Source of the DNA: Acidobacteriota bacterium
GTDB lineage: Bacteria > Acidobacteriota > Terriglobia > Bryobacterales > Bryobacteraceae
Assembly: GCA_016178945.1 (NCBI GenBank)
Contig: JACOSH010000231.1
Span: forward strand, 1 to 38,796
Length of the DNA stretch: 38,796 bases
Reading direction: 5' to 3'
Each line of letters opens with the position of its first letter. The first letter of the stretch is position 1. The notes beneath the pieces were generated by a model. It was not told the origin of the DNA. It did not search any database and was given only the letters and a program-made list of their open reading frames with translations. Of this stretch, positions 32,366 through 38,796 are shown in pieces. The position numbers and the translations under genes are program-made.

Positions 32366-35300
32366 CTACCAGAGCAGCTTCAGCCCCAACTGGATATAGC
32401 GTTGCGTGCTGGGTCCGTCGACCTGGCCGAAGGCGCGATTGCCAAGCTGGGCGTTGAGACCGTCGAAGTACATGTGGTTCAGCGCATTGAAGGCCTCGAC
32501 ACGAAATTGCAGCTTCAGGTGCTCGGCCACGCGCACATCCTTGAACGCAAACGCGCTGAAGTCGAAAGCGCCCGGTCCGCGGATGACCCACTTTCCGGCA
32601 TTGCCATAGGTGAAGTCCTTGGGCCGCGCGAAGGCTTCGGTCCGGAACCAGCGGAAGGGAGTGCGCTGATCGCTGGGCAGATACCACTCGCCCACCACGT
32701 CCGGGCGGGAAGCCACCTGGCGCGGCGCGCCGGTCAGACCCGGCCCGTAGAGGCGGCCGGTATTCCAGGTCCACACGCCATTCAGACTCCAGCCGCCCAG
32801 AATCCGTCCCAGGAAACCGCTCTGTGACCGGAACCAGGGCGTCTCATAGGTGTGGGTGACGACGATGTTGTGGCGGCGGCTCTCCTCCAGCTCCGAGCGT
32901 TCAGCCCGGATGTTGAGCGGATCCTGCGTGCCGCCGGCGACGCCTTCATTGCCGTAGCCGACGATCTTGCCCAGCGTATACGCCAGTGCGTAGGTCAGAT
33001 TGCTGCTGCGGCGCCGGACCGCCAACTGCAAGGAGTTATAGCTGGAAGTGGACGAAGGCTCGACGATGCCAAGACCGCCCAATCCGCGATAGGGCAGGAA
33101 GGGGCGCGTGTCCACGCCCTGGTGCGCCGCCACCTGGTCGGGCGTGAGGAAGTTCAGCGGGCGGGAGAACGACAGATGCCGGCCGCCGTTGCCCACGTAG
33201 CTCACGTCCAGCACGGTCTTGAACGGCAACTGATGCTGGATGCCGAAGCTGTAGATGTAGACGGTCGGGATCTTGTAGTCGTCCGGCAGGGAGCCGGCGT
33301 CGATGGGGAAACGGGTGGTGTTGGGGATCCCGCCGCCCGGGTTATCGGAAAACCCGTTGGTCAGGGTGGAGGCCTGCACCAGCGGGGCGCGCGCGCCGCC
33401 CAAGTACCAGCCCGAGTAGGCGATGCCGGTGACCCCTTGGAAGACGCCGGCGCCGCCCCGCAGCGCCGTCCGGCCATTGCCGAACACATCCCAGGCAAAG
33501 CTCAGACGCGGCTGAAAATTGGTCTTGCGGAGCGGGTTGAAGGCCGCCGGCACGCCGCGGAACAAGCGGTTGATATCCGGATCGCTGGCCGCTGGAATCC
33601 GCCCCTTGGCGTCATCGGGGAAGCCGCTGCCGGGCAGCACCAGCCCGTTATAAAGATCGCCCGTGCCGGGCACAATGGAGCCGTTGGCGGCCACCTGCGG
33701 CGCTTTGGACGGGTCCCAGAAGCGTTGCATGAACGCCACCATGTTGTTCCACTTCGCCGACCAGGGGGAGATGAGGGCATAGCGGATCCCATATTCCAGC
33801 GTGAAGTGGCGGTGCAGGCGAAAGCTGTCCTGGACGTAAAGCTCGCGGGCGTAGGCCTTGTATATGGTCTGCGCCGGCGGACCGGTTTCGCTGTAGGCGT
33901 CGAAGCTGCCCAGCAGCGCGTTGGCCCAGGGGTTTAGCGAATTGCGCGGGTTGCCCGAGGAGTTGCCAAAGCTGAACGCGCCGTTGTCGTTGGTCTGGTT
34001 CAGCTCATTCATGTTCATCGATTCCCAGTACAGCCCCGCTTTGAGGCTGTGGCTGCCGATGATCTTGGTGAGGTTGTCGCGGAGGACAAAGGTCGGCGTC
34101 CGGGCATAGCTGGGCTGACCCGAACCGCTGATGCCGGTGAAGCCGCTGATGCCCACGCCCGGAATGCGCTCCTCGCGGTTGCCGGGAAATAGCTCCGGAA
34201 AATTGAAGCCCCAGACTTGACGTTTGTATCCCTCGCCCACCAGGCGGAAATCCTCGCGGTAGTCCGACTCGCCAAAGCTCACTTCGTTCACCAGGGAGGG
34301 GCTGACGGTGGTGGTGAGAGTCACTACATGGTTGTTCCCCTTCCGGTCGCGATAGACCTGGAACAGCGGAATGTTGTTGCCCGTGTTGTCGAACCACGAG
34401 GTGAAGTCCTGCTGGCCCCTGAGACTGCGCACGGACACCTGCCAGTTGGGCTTAATGTTGTAGTCGATGCGGAAAATAATGTCCCGGTTCTCGGTGGGCT
34501 GAGCGCGAGTAGCGATGTAGTTGCCACCGGGCCCTGGATAGTTCGGGTCGGGATAGATCTTTTGCAGCGCGGCGCCCAACCTGCCGACGCGGGCGGCCGG
34601 AATCAGATTGCCTGGGAACGGCGCGCCGGTGTCGGGATCTATCGGCTTCTGAGCGGTGGCGCTGAAATTGCCCGCCCGCTCGAGCGGAGTCGGCACAGTG
34701 GAGCCCTTGGTGTTGTTCCCGGCCGAGTATCGTCCTTCCACGCCCACAAAGAAAAACAGCTTGCTCCTGTCCGTATTCCACTTGCCCGGCACATAGACGG
34801 GCCCGCCCAGGTTGCCTCCGTAGTTGTGATAGCGGACCCGCGGCTTGTCGCCCAGGATGAACCGTCGCGCCGCGAATTTGTCGCTGAAGAAGAACTCATA
34901 GGCCGACAGATGGTAGTCCTTGGTGCCGCGCCGCGTGATGAAGCTGATGGTGGCGCCGGTGGTGCGTCCGTATTCGGGGGCGTAGTGAGTGGTCTCCACT
35001 TTCACCTCTTCGAGGAAGTCCACGCCCAGGATATTGTTGACCTGAACGCCGTCGCGAACGCGCGAGTTATTCACCCCGTCCAGGGTCTGGAAGTTGGTGT
35101 CTTTCCGCTGGCCGTTGATTTGCAGCCCGCCCATGGAGTAACTGCCTCCGCGGAAATCGGTGGCGAAGTTGCCATACCGGGAGATCACCCCGGGCAGGAT
35201 GCCGAGCATGTAATACGGGTTGCGTCCGGGCAGCGCGTAATTCTGGAGTTGTTTGGCGCTCAACAGGCGCGAAACCTCTCCGGAGGCGACCTCGATGGTG

Positions 35301-35656
35301 GACGCCTCGGCGGTCACTTCCACCCGCTCAGCCAACTGCCCGATCTCAAGCTGCAGCTTGAGGGTGAGAACCGTGTCGGTGTCCAGCCGAAGTCCGGACC
35401 GCAGGAGCGACTTGAATCCGGCGGCCTCCACCGACACTTCATAATCGGCCGGGGGCAGATTGGGCACGGTGAAGTAGCCGTTCTCATTGGCCGCCGTCTC
35501 GCGATTGAGAGCGATCGCCGTGGCCCGGACTTTGAGTTTCGCATTCGGAATGGCTGCCCCGCTGGCGTCGGTGACATCGCCAACGATCGTCCCCTTGGAC
35601 TGGGCCAGCACTGGCAACACTCCGAGCAGCAGGAGAAAAATGGCGCGATAGAACAT
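32366..35656 (-). CDS. TonB-dependent receptor with carboxypeptidase-regulatory-like N-terminus (receptor 4)
   Basis: 1096 residues. Signal peptide MFYRAIFLLLLGVLPVLAQ. Carboxypeptidase-regulatory-like domain at ~20-105 (TIVGDVTDASGAAIPNAKLK, GYFTVPNLPPADYEVSVEAAGFKSL). The plug contains LQNYALPGRNPYYMLGILPG and LQINGQRKDTNFQTLDGVNN. A long barrel ends IQLGLKLLW, again with a terminal aromatic residue. The ATG has an ideal RBS (AAGGAGGA, 5 nt) and a TTGACA promoter upstream. The intergenic stretch to the toxin gene (35657-35776) holds only this promoter. Its stop is one base from the stop of the convergent TPR gene, so no terminator fits between. Substrate unknown. Confidence 0.92.
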   Translation of the reverse strand: MFYRAIFLLLLGVLPVLAQSKGTIVGDVTDASGAAIPNAKLKVRATAIALNRETAANENGYFTVPNLPPADYEVSVEAAGFKSLLRSGLRLDTDTVLTLKLQLEIGQLAERVEVTAEASTIEVASGEVSRLLSAKQLQNYALPGRNPYYMLGILPGVISRYGNFATDFRGGSYSMGGLQINGQRKDTNFQTLDGVNNSRVRDGVQVNNILGVDFLEEVKVETTHYAPEYGRTTGATISFITRRGTKDYHLSAYEFFFSDKFAARRFILGDKPRVRYHNYGGNLGGPVYVPGKWNTDRSKLFFFVGVEGRYSAGNNTKGSTVPTPLERAGNFSATAQKPIDPDTGAPFPGNLIPAARVGRLGAALQKIYPDPNYPGPGGNYIATRAQPTENRDIIFRIDYNIKPNWQVSVRSLRGQQDFTSWFDNTGNNIPLFQVYRDRKGNNHVVTLTTTVSPSLVNEVSFGESDYREDFRLVGEGYKRQVWGFNFPELFPGNREERIPGVGISGFTGISGSGQPSYARTPTFVLRDNLTKIIGSHSLKAGLYWESMNMNELNQTNDNGAFSFGNSSGNPRNSLNPWANALLGSFDAYSETGPPAQTIYKAYARELYVQDSFRLHRHFTLEYGIRYALISPWSAKWNNMVAFMQRFWDPSKAPQVAANGSIVPGTGDLYNGLVLPGSGFPDDAKGRIPAASDPDINRLFRGVPAAFNPLRKTNFQPRLSFAWDVFGNGRTALRGGAGVFQGVTGIAYSGWYLGGARAPLVQASTLTNGFSDNPGGGIPNTTRFPIDAGSLPDDYKIPTVYIYSFGIQHQLPFKTVLDVSYVGNGGRHLSFSRPLNFLTPDQVAAHQGVDTRPFLPYRGLGGLGIVEPSSTSSYNSLQLAVRRRSSNLTYALAYTLGKIVGYGNEGVAGGTQDPLNIRAERSELEESRRHNIVVTHTYETPWFRSQSGFLGRILGGWSLNGVWTWNTGRLYGPGLTGAPRQVASRPDVVGEWYLPSDQRTPFRWFRTEAFARPKDFTYGNAGKWVIRGPGAFDFSAFAFKDVRVAEHLKLQFRVEAFNALNHMYFDGLNAQLGNRAFGQVDGPSTQRYIQLGLKLLW

Positions 35657-35703
35657 GAATCCTCCTTGTTACTGGTTTGGGAACCCCATCTCTACCTACC
35701 AGC

Positions 35704-35733
35704 AGTATGCTCACGCTCACCCAGGCCTGTCAA
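35704..35733 (-). promoter_or_regulatory. Sigma70-type promoter of receptor 4
   Basis: The minus strand reads TTGACA (35733-35728), an 18-nt spacer, then CATACT (35709-35704). The layout parallels the promoters of receptors 1 and 2. Confidence 0.55.
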
Positions 35734-35776
35734 GGCAGCGCGGGCAGCGGGCCGGAGTCTCGGTAGCGCGTGAGGG

Positions 35777-36169
35777 TCAGTACCAGTCCATGAGCTTAAG
35801 CCGCCGGATGCGCCTGAACTCACGCGTGTTGTGGGTGACCAGCGTCGCCCCGTGAGCGATCGCGATGCCGGCAATCAGCGTGTCCATTGGACCGATAGGT
35901 GTGCCTAGCCTTTCCAACTCGGCACGCAACTCGGCTGCCGCCTTGGCCGCTTGGCCGTCGAGAGGCAAGATGGTGGTAAGCGCCAGGAATTCATCCAACT
36001 GCGCACGACGACGGCTAGGCTGGGTGGATTGCCAAACGCCCAGCTCGAGCTCGTACACTACCACGGATGGGACCGCCACCTCGCGGGGCGGTGTTGCAAG
36101 AAGCCGGTCTTTGACGCGACCGGCGCCCTTGAAAAAGTAGATCAGCGTGTTGGTGTCCAGGGCCAGCAT
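35777..36169 (-). CDS. vapC: PIN-domain ribonuclease toxin (VapC/FitB-like)
   Basis: 130 residues from ATG 36169; a GTG one codon earlier is also possible. The PIN acidic residues are present: D5 (LALDTNTLIYFFKG), E40 (VVVYELELG) and D96 (GPMDTLIAGIAIAHG). The conserved NTREF motif follows (VTHNTREFRRI). It is of the FitB/VapC type and differs from the first toxin in the window. The start overlaps the antitoxin stop (TGATG), so the pair is translationally coupled. The gene ends LKLMDWY. Confidence 0.9.
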   Translation of the reverse strand: MLALDTNTLIYFFKGAGRVKDRLLATPPREVAVPSVVVYELELGVWQSTQPSRRRAQLDEFLALTTILPLDGQAAKAAAELRAELERLGTPIGPMDTLIAGIAIAHGATLVTHNTREFRRIRRLKLMDWY

Positions 36170-36399
36170 CACAGCGGTTCACGCGTCGCATCGGTCCCCA
36201 TCTTCGTCCGAAGTTCCTCCGCCGAGGGAAAATCAGGCCAAGCGCCCGCCAGCTTGGAGACGGAGCATGGCCATTCGCTGCGCACTCGCTCTCGAACTGC
36301 CAGGGCGACCCACTTGCTTTGGGACAGGCCCGAGCCTCGCACGGCGGCTTTCATCAAAGCGGCGGTTTCCTCATCGAGGTAGATGGTGATCTGGCTCAT
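36169..36399 (-). CDS. vapB: Ribbon-helix-helix antitoxin (CopG-like)
   Basis: 76 residues from ATG 36399 (GGAAGAG just upstream). MSQITIYLDEETAALMKAAV then RGSGLSQSKWVALAVRERVR is a textbook RHH domain: strand, helix, turn, helix. The tail SKLAGAWPDFPSAEELRTKM contains the WPDFP element common in antitoxins that wrap PIN toxins. Longer in-frame starts would read through the operator palindrome and are rejected. It shares a 103-nt divergent region with the right-hand kinase gene. Confidence 0.88.
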   Translation of the reverse strand: MSQITIYLDEETAALMKAAVRGSGLSQSKWVALAVRERVRSEWPCSVSKLAGAWPDFPSAEELRTKMGTDATREPL

Positions 36400-36411
36400 G
36401 CTCTTCCACTC

Positions 36412-36425
36412 ATAAGTGCACTTAT
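36412..36425 (-). promoter_or_regulatory. 14-bp perfect palindrome, antitoxin operator
   Basis: ATAAGTGCACTTAT lies 12 nt upstream of the antitoxin ATG. Its outer part gives TATAAG on the minus strand, a possible -10, so an RHH dimer bound here would repress its own operon. Confidence 0.55.
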
Positions 36426-36465
36426 ACGATACCACGACCGGCGCACGCATCTGCCTGTCCCGTAC

Positions 36466-36471
36466 TATACT
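36466..36471 (+). promoter_or_regulatory. -10 box upstream of the right-hand kinase gene
   Basis: TATACT, preceded by GTAC, lies 31 nt before the ATG at 36503. No convincing -35 is seen. GGGGAGG at 36473-36479 is too far from the ATG to be its RBS. Confidence 0.3.
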
Positions 36472-36502
36472 GGGGAGGCCACACGGAAATGGCGGCCCGG
36501 CG

Positions 36503-38796
36503 ATGATCGGAGAAACAGTTTCGCGATACCGCATTCTTCAGAAAATCGGAGAAGGCGGCATGGGCGTGGTCTACGAAGCGGAAGACACAACACTGGGCCG
36601 GCGCGTCGCGGTCAAGTTCGCGACCCATCCCGATGCCGAGCGCTTCCTGCGCGAGGCGCGCGCCGCCTCCGCGCTCACCCATCCGCACATCGCCGGGATC
36701 TACGATTTTGGGAACGGACCCGGCGGCCGGGCCTTCCTGGTGATGGAGCTGGTCCGCGGACCGGCGCTGAATGATTTGATCAAAGAAGGCGCGCTGTCCC
36801 TTCCCCGCAGCCTGGAGATCGTCTCGGAGACGGCCGAGGCGCTGGCCGAGGCGCACCGGCTGGGTTTCGTGCACCGCGACATCAAGCCCTCCAACATCCG
36901 GCTGAACGAGCGCGGCGAGGTCAAGGTCCTGGATTTCGGGCTGGCGAAACAGGTCCAGGGGGCCGGCGCCTCGGCCGCCGCGACCGCTTCGGGCACGCTG
37001 ATTGGAACGCCGCACTACATGTCGCCGGAGCAGGCCCGCAACGGCGAAGTGGACGCGCGCAGCGATCTGTTCTCGCTGGGCTGCGTGCTCTACGAGTGCG
37101 TCACCGGGCATCGGCCCTTCCCTTCGGACAATGCGCTGGAGGCGGTATCCCAGGTGCTGCTAGTGGACCCTCCGGCGCCGTCGCGGGCGCGCCCGGGCCT
37201 GCCCGAGGAGCTGGACCGCATCACCCTGAAAGCCCTGGCCAAGAAGCCGGAGATGCGCTACCAGTCCGCCGCGGAGCTGGGGGCCGATCTGGCGGCGCTG
37301 CGGCCCGCCCTGATCGAGACGGGCTCGGCGCCGACCGTTACCACGCTGCGCCCCGAACCGGCGAAGCCGCGGTTTTCCGCAATGAAAAGGCTGGCGCTGG
37401 CGGCGGTCGCGCTGGCCTGCATTCTGGCAGCATGGGTGCTGTGGCCGAGCCGGGCGCGCGCGCCCTCCGGCGAGGCGCTGCGCTGGTACCGGGAAGGGGC
37501 CGGCGCGATTCGGGATGGCGCCTATCATCGCGCCAGCCGCTCCTTGGAGCGCGCCGTCCTGCTCGACCCGGATTTCACGATGGCGCACGCGCGGCTGGCC
37601 GAGACTTGGGCCGAGCTGGGCTACTCCGAGAAAGCCGGCCAGGAGATGCTGCTGGCCCTTCCCGGCGGTTCCCGCCGCGCGGCGCTCAGCGGCTGGGAGA
37701 CCACGCACGTTGAAGCCATCCGCTCGACGCTGACCCGCGATTTCGCGGCCGCGGCCCAGCGCTACGTCGAGCTGACCCGCGCCGCGCCGGACGCCGGGAA
37801 AGCGGCCCTGTACGTGGATCTCGGACGGATCCAGGAAAAAAACAACGAAGTCGAGAAGGCCATGGCCAGCTATCGGGAAGCGGCGCGCTGCGATCCGCAG
37901 TCGGCCGCCGCTTTCCTGCGCCTGGCCATCCTGCATGGCCGCCGCCAGAGCTTGGAGGAAGCCGCCGCCGCGTTCAACGCCGCCGAGACGCTCTATCAGG
38001 CCGCCAGCAACCTGGAGGGCGTCACCGAAGTCTTCTATCAGCGCGGCGTCCTGGCTCACAAGTTGCGGCGGGTCGGAGAGGCGCGCTCGGCTCTGGAGAA
38101 AGCCCTGGACCTGGCGCGGGCCAATTCCAGCGAATACCAGCAGGTCCGTGCCCGGTCGCTGCTCAGCTCGGTCGCCTATCTGGAAGGGGATTCTGCCTCC
38201 GCCGAGAAACTCGCCACTACGGCCATCGACCAGGCCCGCCGCGCCGGGATCGCCAATCTGGCGGCGAACGGCCTGATCGACCTGGGCAGCGCCCTGATGT
38301 ATGCGGGCGATCCGGGCCGCGCCGAGTCCTACTACAAGGACGCGGTCGAATTCGCCCGCCGGTCCAGCCTGCGCCGCAGCGAGGCCGCCGCCCTGTTCAA
38401 TCTGGCCGACCTGCACATCCGGCAGGGCAAGCGAAGCCAGGGCGTGGCGGAGGCCGAGCAGGCGCGAACGCTGTTCGAGCAGGGAGGCTTTCGCCAGGAA
38501 GTCGCCCTGGTTCTTTACCTGATCGGACGCGCGCAGCGGCAGGAAGGGCGCTACGAGGCGGCGCTAAAGACGTTTCAGGATCATCTCCAGTTTGCCGAGC
38601 GCACCGGGGACGCCGGACAGCGAGCTCAGGCCTACGAAGGCATCGCCGGCGTGCTGCTTCGCCTGGAGCGCTATCCGGAGGCGCTCGAATACTACGAGAA
38701 AACGCACGCCGCCGGCAAGGCGCTGGGCAATCAGGTTACGGTCGGCTATAGCCTGATGAATCGCGCCGCGGTGTTGTGGAGGCTGGGGCGTTACGA
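36503..38796 (+). CDS. Ser/Thr protein kinase with membrane helix and TPR domain, 3'-truncated by window edge
   Basis: At least 764 residues, running open to the right edge. It starts MIGETVSRYRILQKIGEGGM followed by GVVYEAED. The kinase domain (~8-270) has K38 (VAVKFA), HRDIKPSNI, DFGLAKQ and GTPHYMSPEQARNG, all catalytic residues intact. A linker leads to one membrane helix at ~296-314 (LALAAVALACILAAWVLW). A long extracytoplasmic array of TPR-like repeats follows, for example AEKLATTAIDQARRAGIANL, SALMYAGDPGRAESYYKDAV and YEGIAGVLLRLERYPEALEY. The architecture matches the kinase at 13713-16784, but there is no zinc ribbon and the kinase-to-helix linker is short. It is divergent from the second toxin-antitoxin module. 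A role in sensing through the TPR region is inference. Confidence 0.9.
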   Translation, partial: MIGETVSRYRILQKIGEGGMGVVYEAEDTTLGRRVAVKFATHPDAERFLREARAASALTHPHIAGIYDFGNGPGGRAFLVMELVRGPALNDLIKEGALSLPRSLEIVSETAEALAEAHRLGFVHRDIKPSNIRLNERGEVKVLDFGLAKQVQGAGASAAATASGTLIGTPHYMSPEQARNGEVDARSDLFSLGCVLYECVTGHRPFPSDNALEAVSQVLLVDPPAPSRARPGLPEELDRITLKALAKKPEMRYQSAAELGADLAALRPALIETGSAPTVTTLRPEPAKPRFSAMKRLALAAVALACILAAWVLWPSRARAPSGEALRWYREGAGAIRDGAYHRASRSLERAVLLDPDFTMAHARLAETWAELGYSEKAGQEMLLALPGGSRRAALSGWETTHVEAIRSTLTRDFAAAAQRYVELTRAAPDAGKAALYVDLGRIQEKNNEVEKAMASYREAARCDPQSAAAFLRLAILHGRRQSLEEAAAAFNAAETLYQAASNLEGVTEVFYQRGVLAHKLRRVGEARSALEKALDLARANSSEYQQVRARSLLSSVAYLEGDSASAEKLATTAIDQARRAGIANLAANGLIDLGSALMYAGDPGRAESYYKDAVEFARRSSLRRSEAAALFNLADLHIRQGKRSQGVAEAEQARTLFEQGGFRQEVALVLYLIGRAQRQEGRYEAALKTFQDHLQFAERTGDAGQRAQAYEGIAGVLLRLERYPEALEYYEKTHAAGKALGNQVTVGYSLMNRAAVLWRLGRY

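Noticed and set aside
36400-36534. N-terminal extension of the second antitoxin
   Set aside because: It would translate the operator palindrome; ATG 36399 gives an exact RHH start with RBS.
1-38796. CRISPR arrays, tRNA, rRNA, transposases, riboswitches
   Set aside because: I looked for regularly spaced repeats, cloverleaf sequences, DDE-type transposase motifs and known riboswitch cores and found none I could support.

Overview
This window looks like a piece of a GC-rich Acidobacteriota chromosome, most likely of the Bryobacterales/Solibacter type. That placement is inference from gene content, not a phylogenetic test. Four very large TonB-dependent receptors carry an N-terminal carboxypeptidase-regulatory-like domain. 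Three eukaryote-like Ser/Thr kinases are fused to TPR or TolB/WD40-type propellers. There is also a broken ADOP/MacB-type permease and a set of Tat/Sec-exported sulfatase, sialidase-like and Gfo/Idh enzymes. The sequence is cut inside a LacI-family regulator at the left edge and inside a kinase-TPR gene at the right edge.

Layout. 1-3.5 kb: LacI start and receptor 1, separated by a heptamer-based palindrome. 3.6-8.8 kb: minus-strand genes for a PA-IL-like/LssY_C/hydrolase fusion, an M48 protease, a HAD phosphatase and a truncated glycoside-hydrolase-like stub. A decayed ABC permease fragment precedes them. 8.8-9.05 kb: a small plus-strand ORF resembling the end of a phage/contractile tail-tube protein. 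9.1-13.7 kb: receptor 2, divergent from a six-Asp-box sialidase-like propeller. 13.7-20.1 kb: a zinc-ribbon/kinase/TPR protein, a nested inverted-repeat block, then an M24 peptidase overlapping a sulfatase. 20.3-21 kb: a VapBC module. 21-25.2 kb: a membrane coiled-coil protein divergent from an unusual kinase-N-lobe-only membrane protein, then a Gfo/Idh oxidoreductase, a tiny zinc ribbon and an unknown protein. 25.2-27.7 kb: a frameshifted kinase-propeller gene. 27.8-35.7 kb: receptors 3 and 4 flanking an exported TPR protein. 35.8-36.4 kb: a second VapBC module. 36.5 kb to the end: a kinase-TPR protein.

How the genes may work together (inference). The receptors probably import glycan-derived oligomers. 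The sulfatase, sialidase-like protein, oxidoreductase and HAD phosphatase would trim and process such substrates, under LacI control in at least one case. The kinases and the half-kinase would be regulatory scaffolds.

The most interesting non-gene signal is a TANNNT promoter box lying exactly 6-7 nt before six different start codons, most without a Shine-Dalgarno. This points to frequent leaderless translation. The best candidate for new biology among the proteins is the half-pseudokinase with repeated LTRMF motifs and a C-terminal membrane anchor (21927-22604). The lectin-like/LssY_C/Ser-hydrolase fusion (5947-7923) is the next.
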